Assembly (NCBI RefSeq): GCF_014649795.1
Contig: NZ_BMTS01000003.1
Location: 124,001 to 188,000 of the forward strand
Source of the DNA: Streptomyces melanogenes
GTDB taxonomy: Bacteria > Actinomycetota > Actinomycetes > Streptomycetales > Streptomycetaceae
Reading direction: 5' to 3'
DNA length: 64,000 nt
Part shown: piece after piece, positions 1 through 8,220 of the stretch
Layout: each line of letters starts with the position of its first letter
Position numbering within the stretch: the first letter of the stretch is position 1
Program-made: the position numbers and the translations under genes
Notes under the pieces: generated by a model
The model's input: the letters and a program-made list of their open reading frames with translations, nothing else
Database searches by the model: none
What the model was told of the DNA's origin: nothing

Positions 1-1
1 G

Positions 2-298
2 GCCGAGCGCACCCGCGTACCGCTGCGGCTGGTCACGGAGGGCGCCCGGCAGCTGGAGGAGCGCGGCCTCGCCGTGCGCGAGGGGATCGCCCTGGTCGCG
101 ACCGAGGCGGGCCGGGCGACGGCGGTCCGGCTCGCCCGGGCCCGCGAGGAGTCCCTGTCCGAGCTGCTCGGCGACTGGTGGGGCCCGGACCGCCCGACCG
201 ACCTGGTCAAGCTGGTGGAGGAGCTGACGGCCGAGATGTCCGGCTCGGACGAGGAGCGCCCGAGGGGACCGGAGCTGCGCCGCGACCACGCGAGATGA
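2..298 (+). CDS. C-terminal part of a MarR-like winged-helix protein (5' end outside window)
   Basis: The reading frame enters from the left edge and stops at a TGA at 296-298. About 98 residues are visible. They resemble the last part of a MarR-type winged helix: a recognition-helix/wing segment with LEERGLA followed by a TEAG wing, then an acidic amphipathic helix (LLGDWW, DLVKLVEEL) of the kind that forms the dimer interface. The tail is charged. This could be a free-standing MarR regulator or the winged-helix C-terminal extension of an MFS transporter; the missing 5' part would decide. It converges on the GNAT gene, and a tandem duplication covers the shared 3' region. Confidence 0.5.
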   Translation, partial: AERTRVPLRLVTEGARQLEERGLAVREGIALVATEAGRATAVRLARAREESLSELLGDWWGPDRPTDLVKLVEELTAEMSGSDEERPRGPELRRDHAR

Positions 299-377
299 GC
301 GTTTCTCGGGCTCCTCACAACTCCTTGGCTGCGCCGCGACCACGCGAGGTGAGTCCCTTGCTTCTCACAACTCCTTC
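274..377. repeat. Imperfect tandem duplication (about 54-bp period) across two convergent gene ends
   Basis: The segment starting GCTGCGCCGCGACCACGCGA at 274 recurs at 328. The similarity runs on to CTCACAACTCCTT at 314-326 and 365-377. The first copy contains the end of the upstream plus-strand gene. The second copy supplies the stop and last codons of the minus-strand GNAT gene. Confidence 0.85.
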
Positions 378-868
378 GCGAACCACCGTTCCGCGTACGG
401 CCGTTGGGCGTACGCCTCGATCTCCCGATAGCCGTTGCGCGCGTACAGCGCACGCGCCTCGACCAGGTCGTGCCGGGTGTCCAGGGCGACGCGGCGGGCG
501 CCGAGGCGGCGCGCCGCCGTCTCCAGGGTGGTGAGGAGGGCCGCGCCGCCGCCGGTGCCGCGCAGGTCGGGGCGTACATAGACCCTGGTCAGCTCGGCGG
601 TGGCCGGGGCCGTGCCGTCGATGACCGGGGCGGTCTCGCAGAGCAGGATGCCGCCGCAGGCGCCGGCCACGCCGTCGTGGCGGCCGACCACGAAGTCGCC
701 CAGCGGCGGGCGCAGCCGGTCGGCGCCGTCGTCCGTGAGGCCCTCCTCGATCTCCTCGGCGGTGGCCGGGCGGCCGTACCAGCGGCTCGCCACCTCGTCG
801 TAGTACTCGCGGCGGAGCAGCGCCGCGTCGGGGGAGTCGTAGGGCTCGCGGTTCATGATCCAACTCAT
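365..868 (-). CDS. GNAT family N-acetyltransferase
   Basis: A 167-residue single-domain protein of normal GNAT length. Motif A, the acetyl-CoA pyrophosphate loop, is visible as VRPDLRGTGGGAA near residues 98-110. It is preceded by a beta-strand ending LTRVYV and followed by the motif B region LYARNGYREI near the C-terminus. Family members move an acetyl group from acetyl-CoA to an amine; the substrate cannot be read from sequence. The start is ATG at 868; an in-frame ATG at 856 is possible. It is convergent with the left-edge gene and divergent from the membrane protein at 958. Its last codons lie in the second copy of a tandem duplication. Confidence 0.85.
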   Translation of the reverse strand: MSWIMNREPYDSPDAALLRREYYDEVASRWYGRPATAEEIEEGLTDDGADRLRPPLGDFVVGRHDGVAGACGGILLCETAPVIDGTAPATAELTRVYVRPDLRGTGGGAALLTTLETAARRLGARRVALDTRHDLVEARALYARNGYREIEAYAQRPYAERWFAKEL

Positions 869-957
869 GGGCGCCTGCCTACCCGAGACCGGTGCCGTTT
901 GGCCACCGAATTCCTGGCAACCCGGCGGGTACGGACCAACTCACCGGGAAGGCAGAC

Positions 958-1560
958 ATGTCCACGATCGTGATTGTCGTCCTGATCGCGGCGCTCGCCC
1001 TGGCCGCCCTCGCCGTCGCCGTCCGGTTCGCCCTGCGCGGCTCGGCGACCGGCGGGCGCGGGCTGCGGCGGCGCTTCGGCCCCGAGTACGAACGGGCGGT
1101 CGTCCTGCACGACGGGGACCGCCGGGCCGCCGAGCGGGAGCTCGCCGAGCGGCTGAAGCGGCACGGCTCGCTCACCGAACGCCCGCTGCCGCCGGAGGCC
1201 CGCGAGCACTACCTCGTGCGCTGGGCGGGCATCCAGGAACAGTTCGTCGACTCCCCGCGCCGGGCCGCCGAGGCGGCCGACAAGCTGGTCGCCCGGCTGG
1301 CCGAGGAGCGCGGTTTCCCGGCGGCGAAGGCGTACGAGGACCAGCTCGCGGCGCTCTCCGTGCACCACGCGGGCCAACTCGACGGCTACCGCAGGGTGCA
1401 CCGCGCGGCGCGGGGCACGGGCGACACGGAGGAGATCCGGGAGGCGGTCATAGAGGCCCGCTCCCTGTTCGAGGAACTCCTCACGGCGGGCCCGCGCCAC
1501 GCCCAGCCGACCCGTCGCCCGGCGCTGCCGCGGCGGCATGCGAAGGGGAGTGTGGTGTGA
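958..1560 (+). CDS. Small membrane-anchored protein of unknown function
   Basis: A 200-residue protein. One hydrophobic helix at about residues 3-25 is followed by arginine-rich residues, so it is probably an N-in signal anchor with the remainder soluble and largely alpha-helical, rich in Glu, Arg and Ala (ELAERLKRHG, AAEAADKLVARL). I recognise no catalytic motif. The ATG at 958 was chosen because GGGAAGG lies just upstream and the membrane segment begins immediately. Its stop overlaps the next start by one base (TGATG), which indicates translational coupling. Confidence 0.75.
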   Translation: MSTIVIVVLIAALALAALAVAVRFALRGSATGGRGLRRRFGPEYERAVVLHDGDRRAAERELAERLKRHGSLTERPLPPEAREHYLVRWAGIQEQFVDSPRRAAEAADKLVARLAEERGFPAAKAYEDQLAALSVHHAGQLDGYRRVHRAARGTGDTEEIREAVIEARSLFEELLTAGPRHAQPTRRPALPRRHAKGSVV

Positions 1561-1988
1561 TGCGGCGCGACGAGGACGGGGCGGGGACGGGCTCGGCGGA
1601 GGGCAAGGTGGCTCCGGCGGTACGGGGTTCCGATCCGGCGCTGACCGATGCGGCGGTGGAGGCTCCTGCTGCTACGGCCAGTTCGGCGGCAAGCGCCACC
1701 GACCAGCCCGTGCCACCCCCGCCCGCCGACCTGGCCCCCGTCCCCCTGCTCCCCACGGAGGAGCGCGACAAGTGGGCGCTGCGGCTGCACCGCGCGGTGA
1801 GCGGCTTCATCGACGAGCCCCGGCAGTCCGTGGAGGAGGCCGACGCGGTACTGGCCGAGACGGCCGCACGCGTCGCGGAACTGGTCAAGGAACGCCGCCA
1901 GTCCGTCCCGGCGAAGGGCGACACCGAGGAACTCCGCGTGGCGCTGCGCGACTACCGGGAGCTGACGGAGCGGATGTTGGAGCTTTAG
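1560..1988 (+). CDS. Unknown protein translationally coupled to the upstream membrane protein
   Basis: A 142-residue protein. The first 60 residues are low-complexity (Ala, Ser, Pro, Thr). The remainder is a predicted helical hairpin with heptad-like charge (EERDKWALRLHRAV, VEEADAVLAETAARVAELVKERR, YRELTERMLEL). It resembles the helical part of its upstream partner, so the two may interact; this is inference. The start ATG at 1560 overlaps the preceding stop. A strong palindromic hairpin follows the stop by 14 bases. Confidence 0.7.
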   Translation: MRRDEDGAGTGSAEGKVAPAVRGSDPALTDAAVEAPAATASSAASATDQPVPPPPADLAPVPLLPTEERDKWALRLHRAVSGFIDEPRQSVEEADAVLAETAARVAELVKERRQSVPAKGDTEELRVALRDYRELTERMLEL

Positions 1989-2002
1989 GGGGAGCACCGG
2001 GA

Positions 2003-2044
2003 TGTACGGCCCGTACACATGCACCAAGACGTACGGGCCGTACA
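2003..2044. terminator. Bidirectional hairpin terminator
   Basis: The arm TGTACGGCCCGTACA (2003-2017) is the near-perfect reverse complement of 2030-2044, with a 12-base loop. Each arm is itself palindromic. It lies between the convergent ends of the 1560 gene and the ABM gene, so it probably terminates both. Confidence 0.75.
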
Positions 2045-2067
2045 CGCGGTCTTCCGGCGGTGCCGGT

Positions 2068-2394
2068 TCAGCCCTTCGGCGCCGCCTGCTGCACGACCTC
2101 GAACGACCACAGCGTGGAACCGGTCGCGGCGGGCTTGGGGCGCTCGCCCTCCGCCGCGCCGCCCCCGCCGTGCGCGCCGCGCATCGACGTGGCCATCCAC
2201 TTCTCGAAGTCCTCCTCGCTGCGCCAGCGGGTGTACACGAGGTATTCGTCGGTGCCCTCGACCGGGCGCAGCAGCTCGAACCACTCGAACCCGTCGGAGT
2301 TCTCCACCGACCCGGCCCGGGCGGCGAACCGCTGCTCCAGCACCTCGCGCTGCTCGCTCGGGACCTTCAGGACATTGATCTTCACGATGCTCAT
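2068..2394 (-). CDS. Antibiotic biosynthesis monooxygenase (ABM) domain protein
   Basis: A 108-residue protein with the ABM/dimeric alpha-beta barrel pattern: an N-terminal strand SIVKINVLKV, a helix EREVLEQRF, then DGFEWFELLRPVEG and the conserved EYLVYTRWRSEEDFEKWM block. Family members include quinone-forming cofactor-less monooxygenases and heme-degrading HmoB/MhuD-like enzymes. The C-terminal half here is Gly-rich and gives no clear heme-ligand motif, so the reaction is unassigned. It is a single gene followed by the hairpin at 2003-2044; the ruined DUF2330 gene lies upstream. Confidence 0.8.
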   Translation of the reverse strand: MSIVKINVLKVPSEQREVLEQRFAARAGSVENSDGFEWFELLRPVEGTDEYLVYTRWRSEEDFEKWMATSMRGAHGGGGAAEGERPKPAATGSTLWSFEVVQQAAPKG

Positions 2395-2415
2395 GCCCCG
2401 ACCCTACGACCCCGC

Positions 2416-3323
2416 TCACCCCAACGGCGGCGGCACCACAACCGGCGCGGGCGGGACGACCACGCGCTTCAGTTCGTGGTCGCCCGTGATCGTGGACGGT
2501 TGCCAGAAGGACTGGCTCAGGGCCGTGAGGTACGGGGTGGTGCCCTCGGCGGCGTACGACACGCCTGCGAACCTCGCCAGTCCGGCGTCCTCCAGCGCCA
2601 CCCGCCTGCGGCGGGCCTTTTCCCCACCCCGCCCCTTCCCGAAAGCCCTCTGGCGGGCGGCCGGGGCGTTCGGCTGCGGGCGGCATGTGGCTGGTCGCGC
2701 AGTTCCCCGCGCCCCTGAAATGCGCCCCTGCGGGGCGCCTCTGTAGGGGCGCGGGGAACTGCGCGAGCAACCCACCATGGTCCGCAGAAGAACGGGGTCG
2801 GGGGCGGAGCCCCGAGGGAGTGCAGGGGCTGAGCACCGCCCGGGGGCCGGGGGCTCAGCCCCCGGGAAACCCACCTCCACTCACCCCCACCCCCGGAGGG
2901 TTTGGGGAAGGGGCGGGGTGGGGGCAAAACCGCCGACCGGCGGCGCCGCCGCGCTCGGGGCGGCCGCGCCGTCGCCCACCGTGTGGTGGTCGCGGGTGAA
3001 GGGCCAGTCCCCGTCCCTCGGCCAGAAGTGATCGCGGTCCTTGTGCACCGGCGCCGTCGCCCTCTCCAGGTCGGAGAAGAGCGCGCGGTCGCCCAGCGTG
3101 ACCGTCGCCCGGTGCGGCACCGGCATGATCCACGCCGCCTTCGGCGCGTTCCCGTCGACCGTGAGGCTCATCACGATCTGCTCGTCGCGGCCGTCCCACC
3201 GCACCGCCGACACCTCCTGACGGACGGACAGCCGGGTACCCGTGCCGTGGACCATCGCGCCCATCCGCAGGCGTACGCGGGGGATGCGATTGAGACGAGT
3301 TGGAGCGTCAGCAATGCCCTCAT
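2416..3323 (-). pseudogene. DUF2330 family secreted protein, frameshifted and interrupted by a repeat
   Basis: Three fragments of one DUF2330 protein lie in order on the minus strand. First, a signal peptide starting at ATG 3323 (MRALLTLQLVSIASPAYACG). Second, in another frame, the conserved core from about 3270 to 2930 (GAMVHG, VRWDGRDEQIVMSL, AAWIMPVP, FWPRDGDWPF). Third, the family C-terminus from about 2615 to 2416 (TPYLTALSQSFWQPSTITGDHEL). The frame changes just after YACG, where intact relatives read a second Cys-Gly before GAMV, consistent with loss of one base near 3264-3270. About 130 middle residues are missing and in their place is the composite repeat 2621-2924. The family function is unknown. 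Confidence 0.8.
2621..2924. repeat. Composite nested-palindrome repeat, full copy, inside the DUF2330 pseudogene
   Basis: Outer arms CCCCACCCCGCCCCTTCCC (2622-2640) and its complement (2905-2923). Inner arms CGCAGTTCCCCGCGCCCCT (about 2698-2716) and its complement (2745-2763). The middle motif GGTCCGCAGA is near 2779-2788. The same architecture recurs at 62142-62416, with partial copies elsewhere in the window. The protein similarity of DUF2330 stops at both outer arms. Confidence 0.85.
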
Positions 3324-3625
3324 GACCAGCCCTATTCGCTGCCCGATACCGACGCCGCCGCCTCTGCCGCGCCCCTCCACGTACCGCCCACCTACCACCA
3401 CCGTCGCGATCCACGACGACATTCCGGCACGCCCGGTTCCGCCGCCTCCCCGTGGCCGGTCAAGGCGGTTTCGGTCAAAACCCCGGTGACAGTCAGGCGA
3501 AGTGGGGGTTGTCTGAGTCTCTTCAGTGGGGTGGTGTGGGGGTCTGAGCAGTCGCCCCGCACGGCGGGGCCGGTACGACGGGCGAACAACGGGCTTTTAG
3601 AGAACGGTGGGAGGCTTGGCGGGGC

Positions 3626-5677
3626 GTGGCTAATGCGGAGCACGGCGGACGCGGCAGCACGGTGGACTCGGGGTCGGCGGACACCCGGACGGGCGCGGCC
3701 CGGGCGGTGCTGTGGCTGGTCGCCGCCGTCCTCGCGATACGGCAGATGGCCCACGTCCTGCGCCTTCCACCAGGCGAACGGCTCACCGACCTGGAGACCT
3801 GGACCGGCGACAACGGCGTGCTGCACGTCAGGGGATCGCTGTACGACCAGGACCACTTCACCGGCACCCCCTTCGCCGGGCTCGTCCTCAAACCGCTGAC
3901 CCACTCCGCCGAGCAGGCGCTCGGCGTGGCCTGGACGTTCTCCACGCTGCTGTTCGTCGCGGTGCTCGGCGTCGTCGCCGCCCGCGCGCTCCCGGGGCCC
4001 ATCTCGCGCCGCAGTTCGCTGGTGGCCGCGCCCGTCGCCATCAGCCTCCTGATGGTCTCGCTGCCGGTCCGCAATGCGCTCACCACCGGCCAGACCAGCA
4101 TCATCCCGGTCCTGCTGGTGCTGCTCGGCTGCTTCGCCGTACGGGGAGAGCGCGCCTGCGGGGTGCTCATCGGCGTCGGCGCGGCCCTCCAGCCCACCGT
4201 GCTGCTGTTCGTCCCGCTGCTCTGGCTCACCGGACGCAGACGCGCGGCCGTCTCCACCACCGTCACCTTCGCCGCCGCGACCGCCCTGACCTGGGCGCTC
4301 ATGCCGCACGACTCGTGGACGTACTGGGTGCACCACGTGGCGGGCGCCGGGCTCGGCGCGCGCCCCGACGGCCTCGCCAACCAGTCCCTGCACGGCGCCC
4401 TGCTCCGGATCGGCCTCGAAGGGCCGCTGGAGATCGGGCTGTTCCTGGTGCTCGCCGTCGCCGTGATCGTCCTCGGCCTGCGCCGCGCCGTCCGCTACGC
4501 GCGCGACGGCCAGCTCCTCCTCGCCGTCGCCCTCACCGGCTGCGTCGCCGTCACCGTCTCGCCGACGGCCTGGCAGCACCAGCTGCTGTGGGTGCTGCTC
4601 GCGATGGTCGGCCGGGTCGGCACCAAGGCCCGCGACCGGCTGGTGTGGCCCGCCCTCGTCGTCCTGGTGATGACGCTGCCCGGTGCGGTGCTGCTGCCGA
4701 ACATGCCGGTCCTCTACCCGTTACGTGACAACGTTCCCCTGCTGACCGCGCTGCTCGCGGCCTGCCTGGTCCCGTTCCTGCCGCGCACCTCCGAGCACTT
4801 CCGAAGGCCGGTCCCCACCACGTACGCGGAGCCCGCCCCGGCCCGCTGGGCCCGCGTCCCGCTGCTGCCGTTCTGGCGCCGGGTGCTCAGCCGCCCGAAC
4901 CTGCTCCTGGAACTGCTCGTCATCCGCGTCGGCTACTCCGCGTACTCCCACATCCGCCTCGAAGCCACCGCCGGACGGGAGACGGCCGAGGCGCACGGCC
5001 GGACGATCGCGTCCATCGAGCGCGCGCTCCACATCGACATCGAGCGCTGGGCCAACCACTCGATCCAGCACGCCAAGTGGCTGGAGTCGTTCTTCACCTT
5101 CTACTACGAGTCGTTCCACTTCGTGGTGCCGCTCACCGTCCTGGGCGTGCTGTACGTGCGCCGCCCCGCCGACTACCGCTGGGCGCGCGCGGCCCTGGGC
5201 TTCGCCACGCTGCTCGGCCTGGTCGGCTTCTGGTTCTTCCCGCTGGCCCCGCCGCGCCTGATGCCGGGCATGGACTTCATCGACACCGTCCACGGCCCGC
5301 AGGACCTGGCCAACCCGGACTACGGGGCGATGACGCAGGTCACCAACCAGTACGCGGCGATGCCGAGCCTGCACTTCGGCTGGTCGCTGTGGTGCGGCAT
5401 CGTGATCGCGGTGGTGGCGCCCAAGCTGTGGATGAAGGCGCTCGGCATGCTCCACCCGCTCTTCACGGTCTGCGCGATCATCGCCACCGCCAACCACTGG
5501 GTGCTCGACGCGGTCGGCGGCGCCACCGTCGTCGGCGCGGGCTTCGCCCTGGTGTACGTGCTCGCGGGCCCGCGCGGCGTTCAGCTCCCGGAGCTGCCCG
5601 CGCCCAGAGCGGCGACATGGGGCGGCAAGGCGATGCCGGCGGGCAGAACGGGGTCGGGCTCCGGCGCGTCGAAGTAG
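3626..5677 (+). CDS. Fused GT87 glycosyltransferase / PAP2-type phosphotransferase
   Basis: A 683-residue polytopic membrane protein. Residues 1-400 carry about nine hydrophobic helices typical of GT87 (polyprenyl-phosphate-sugar-dependent, mannosyltransferase-like) proteins. Residues 420-660 form a PAP2/Aur1-like domain with FPLAPPRL, the active-site block AAMPSLHFGWS and the HWVLDAVGG segment (His-x3-Asp). Both halves act at the membrane, so a lipid-linked sugar or inositol-phosphate transfer is likely, but the substrate is not readable. GTG 3626 was chosen for the GGGAGG about 11 bases upstream. A small GC hairpin lies at 3554-3570. The 3' end overlaps the convergent gene by 97 bases. Confidence 0.85.
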   Translation: MANAEHGGRGSTVDSGSADTRTGAARAVLWLVAAVLAIRQMAHVLRLPPGERLTDLETWTGDNGVLHVRGSLYDQDHFTGTPFAGLVLKPLTHSAEQALGVAWTFSTLLFVAVLGVVAARALPGPISRRSSLVAAPVAISLLMVSLPVRNALTTGQTSIIPVLLVLLGCFAVRGERACGVLIGVGAALQPTVLLFVPLLWLTGRRRAAVSTTVTFAAATALTWALMPHDSWTYWVHHVAGAGLGARPDGLANQSLHGALLRIGLEGPLEIGLFLVLAVAVIVLGLRRAVRYARDGQLLLAVALTGCVAVTVSPTAWQHQLLWVLLAMVGRVGTKARDRLVWPALVVLVMTLPGAVLLPNMPVLYPLRDNVPLLTALLAACLVPFLPRTSEHFRRPVPTTYAEPAPARWARVPLLPFWRRVLSRPNLLLELLVIRVGYSAYSHIRLEATAGRETAEAHGRTIASIERALHIDIERWANHSIQHAKWLESFFTFYYESFHFVVPLTVLGVLYVRRPADYRWARAALGFATLLGLVGFWFFPLAPPRLMPGMDFIDTVHGPQDLANPDYGAMTQVTNQYAAMPSLHFGWSLWCGIVIAVVAPKLWMKALGMLHPLFTVCAIIATANHWVLDAVGGATVVGAGFALVYVLAGPRGVQLPELPAPRAATWGGKAMPAGRTGSGSGASK

Positions 5678-6282
5678 CTGCGCAACGGCACCACCCCGGC
5701 CCACAGCCCGAGCTCACCGTCCGGCCCGTCCCCGTCCTCGGGCGGGCCGGACGCGGTCTTCACGGACGCCTCGGTGAGCGGCAGCGCCAGCAGCGAGGTG
5801 GCGGCGAGCTCCTTGCGGCTCGGCTGCCGCGCGTACTCCCACTGCCCCGGCGCGCACTGCTCGGTCACCACCCGCAGCCCGTGCAGCAGCTCGTCCCCGT
5901 CCGTGACGGCTCTGGGCACCCCGTAGACCATGGCGCTCCGGTAGTTCACCCCGTGCTCGAAGACCGACCGCGCGAGCACGAGCCCGTCGATGTGCGTCAC
6001 GGTGACGCAGACGGTCTGCGCGGGCGCCCGCACGAGGCTGCGGCTGGCGACGGATCCGTGGACGTAGAGGGTACGGGCGTCGAAGTCCACGCCGTACACG
6101 GTCGGCACGACCATGGTCGCCCCGTCGACGACGACCCCGAGATGACAGACGAACCCGCCCCGGAGTATCGCGTCGAGGTCGGCCACATCGGTACTGCCCT
6201 GCTCACGCAGCCGCCGGTGCCGGGTCCGCTCGGTGACGGCCAGCTGGTCCTGATGCTGCTGATTCTGTTTCTGGGTGCTCAT
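5581..6282 (-). CDS. Pyridoxamine 5'-phosphate oxidase-like flavin-binding protein
   Basis: A 233-residue split-barrel protein. Early conserved blocks AILRGGFVCHLGVVVDGATMVVPTVYGVD and LYVHGSVASRSL match the FMN-binding PNPOx-like group often annotated as flavin-nucleotide-binding. SAMVYGVPRAV and the C-terminal LWAGVVPLR fit the same family. Members bind FMN, F420 or heme; this group is uncharacterised. ATG 6282 was chosen for the GGTGGGGG just upstream; ATG 6336 would add 18 residues but has no ribosome binding site. The gene is convergent with GT87-PAP2 and overlaps its end by 97 bases. Confidence 0.8.
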   Translation of the reverse strand: MSTQKQNQQHQDQLAVTERTRHRRLREQGSTDVADLDAILRGGFVCHLGVVVDGATMVVPTVYGVDFDARTLYVHGSVASRSLVRAPAQTVCVTVTHIDGLVLARSVFEHGVNYRSAMVYGVPRAVTDGDELLHGLRVVTEQCAPGQWEYARQPSRKELAATSLLALPLTEASVKTASGPPEDGDGPDGELGLWAGVVPLRSYFDAPEPDPVLPAGIALPPHVAALGAGSSGS

Positions 6283-6440
6283 ACCCCCACCGATCCGGTT
6301 GCGATCACGTTCATGAACAACTGTTTCAGTCGTCATGCGGGCAATCAAGAGGTGAGCGTTACCCTGCCTCGTCGGCGCGGTCGCGTCCGGCGCGGACGGC
6401 GGGCCCTGGGGAGGGGCCGCCAGGGGAGGGGAACGGAATC

Positions 6441-7718
6441 GTGGAGAGCGAAAGACCGGCGGCGAAGGCGTGCCCGGACTGCGGCCAGAGCGTGCCGGTC
6501 GACCCGAGGTTCGTGACGTGGTGCGCCGCGTGCGGCTGGAACGTCGACCCGGGCGCGCCGGAAGCGCCCGAGGGGCGGCTGGAGGCGGTGCGGCGGCGAC
6601 TGGCGCGGCGGCACGGCGAGCAGCTGTTCGCGGAGGGAGCCGACGGCCTCGCCCGCAAGGACGCGTCGAGCGTCCTCGCCCGCGCGCTGGCGCTCCTCGT
6701 GCACGCCGTCACACTCGGCCTCGCCGTCGCGGGGACAGCGGTTCTCGTGAGCGGCATCGGCACGTTCAGCGGCTGGGCGCTCGGCCTGCTGCTCCTGGGC
6801 ACCGCCGTCGTCCTCCGGCCCCGCTTCGGCTCCCTGTCCACCACCGTGGAGGAGCCGGTGCTGCACCGGGCCGACGCGCCGCAGCTGTTCGGCCTGATCG
6901 ACGAGGTCGCGGCCGTCGTCGGGACGCGCGGGGTGGACGCGGTGGTGATCGAGGCCGACGCCAACGCCTCGGTGAGCACGTACGGGATCCGGCAGCGCCG
7001 GGTGCTCCGGCTCGGGCTCGGCCTCTGGGAGGTGCTGACCCCCCGACAGCGCGTCGCCCTCCTCGGCCACGAGCTGGGCCACTACGCCAACGGCGACACC
7101 CGGCACGGCGCGATCGTCCACAACGCGCTGCGCTCGCTCTCCCTCTGGGTCTACTTCCTTTCGCCCACGCCGAACCCGACCATGACCGAACGGTTCGCCA
7201 ACTACCTCATGGCCGTGCCCAGATGGGCGGTGTACGGCGTGCTCGTCCTGCTGGACCAGCTCACCCTCCGCGCGGCCCAGCGCGCCGAGTACCTGGCGGA
7301 CGAGGCCGCCGCCCGCGCCGCCTCGACGGACGCGGCCGTCGAGCTGATGGACAAGCTCCTGGTCGTGGGCTCGGTCTCCCTCGAACTGCGTCGCGAGTCG
7401 GTGGCCGCGCAGACCAAGAGCCGCGGGGCCGGTTCGCGCGACGAGGCCGAGCGGGGCCTGTGGGACCGGCTCGCCGAGCGCATCGGAGCCGTACCGGAGC
7501 GGGAGTACGAGCGACTGCGCCGGGTCGCCGCCCTGCGCGGCCACGCCGTCGACTCCACCCACCCGCCGACCCATCTGCGCCGCAGGCGCCTGGCCGAGGC
7601 GGCCGCGCACCCGGCCTCCGTCCGTCCGACCGAGGACGCCACCGCCGCGATCGACGCCGAGCTCGCGGGCTCCCGCTCACGCGTGGCGCGCCGGGTGATC
7701 CGCGACTACGCGGGCTGA
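6441..7718 (+). CDS. M48 family membrane metalloprotease with N-terminal zinc ribbon
   Basis: A 425-residue protein. Two Cys pairs (CPDCG, CAACG) near residues 11-32 form a likely zinc ribbon. Two membrane helices follow at about 80-125. The zinc protease motif HELGH is near residue 210, and the third ligand probably lies in EYLADEAAA near residue 283, the M48 (HtpX/Ste24-like) arrangement. The sequence THPPTHLRRRRL near the C-terminus is also characteristic of M48. The likely role is membrane protein quality control; substrates are unknown. The start is GTG 6441. The last 42 bases overlap the convergent HATPase gene. Confidence 0.85.
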   Translation: MESERPAAKACPDCGQSVPVDPRFVTWCAACGWNVDPGAPEAPEGRLEAVRRRLARRHGEQLFAEGADGLARKDASSVLARALALLVHAVTLGLAVAGTAVLVSGIGTFSGWALGLLLLGTAVVLRPRFGSLSTTVEEPVLHRADAPQLFGLIDEVAAVVGTRGVDAVVIEADANASVSTYGIRQRRVLRLGLGLWEVLTPRQRVALLGHELGHYANGDTRHGAIVHNALRSLSLWVYFLSPTPNPTMTERFANYLMAVPRWAVYGVLVLLDQLTLRAAQRAEYLADEAAARAASTDAAVELMDKLLVVGSVSLELRRESVAAQTKSRGAGSRDEAERGLWDRLAERIGAVPEREYERLRRVAALRGHAVDSTHPPTHLRRRRLAEAAAHPASVRPTEDATAAIDAELAGSRSRVARRVIRDYAG

Positions 7719-8126
7719 TTCCTCGACTGCGGCCCCGTGCTCGGTGGCGCACTCGAACCACACCGTCTTCCCGCCCCTGGCCGGTCCGGGGGAGACGCCC
7801 CACTTGTCGACCACCGCGTCCAGGAGGACGAGCCCGCGCCCGGACTCGTCCTCCTCCGACGCGTTGAGGGGCAGGGGAAGTTGGGGGAATCTGTCCGACA
7901 CCTCGATGCGGACACCGTGCGGTCGGCGGTGGATGCTCAACTCGCAGTAGCGGTCCGGTACGTGCCGCACCACGTTGGCGAGCAGCTCCGTCACGGCGAG
8001 TTCGGCCGCGTCCACGAGCTCGGACATGGCCCAGAAGTCGAGGTGGGTGCGGACGATACTGCGGACATGGCGGGCGGAGTGCGCGCCGACGGTGAAGCGC
8101 ATGCCGTACGGGGAATTGTCGTTCAT
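7677..8126 (-). CDS. ATP-binding (anti-sigma/RsbW-like HATPase) regulator
   Basis: A 149-residue HATPase_c_2 domain protein. The N-box is visible as ELAVTELLANVVRH, and the G1/G2 region as SGRGLVLLDAVVDKWG, with GGKTVWFE as the last strand. In Streptomyces such small ATPases commonly sit next to XRE/DUF5753 and DUF397 genes and are thought to act as anti-sigma-factor-like or partner kinases in development. Here it is divergent from such a pair (8221 and 9029), which supports a shared role. No partner can be named from the sequence. Confidence 0.85.
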   Translation of the reverse strand: MNDNSPYGMRFTVGAHSARHVRSIVRTHLDFWAMSELVDAAELAVTELLANVVRHVPDRYCELSIHRRPHGVRIEVSDRFPQLPLPLNASEEDESGRGLVLLDAVVDKWGVSPGPARGGKTVWFECATEHGAAVEESARVVADHPARHA

Positions 8127-8220
8127 GGTACGAGCGTGGCGCGCGATGGCTACTCTCGGCTACGGCACGAATGCAACCCGCTTAGGAGTAAGTGGAGTTG
8201 AGCACGAGGGGGTACCCGCC

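Noticed and set aside
2881..3414. Stand-alone 177-codon secreted protein
   Set aside because: Its centre is the DUF2330 core; its N-terminus is out of frame with the signal peptide and its end is translated repeat, so it was assigned to the pseudogene.
3392..4579. Long minus-strand open frames (395 and 285 codons) opposite the GT87-PAP2 gene
   Set aside because: Low-complexity Gly/Glu/Arg composition with no domain, fully opposite a clear membrane protein.
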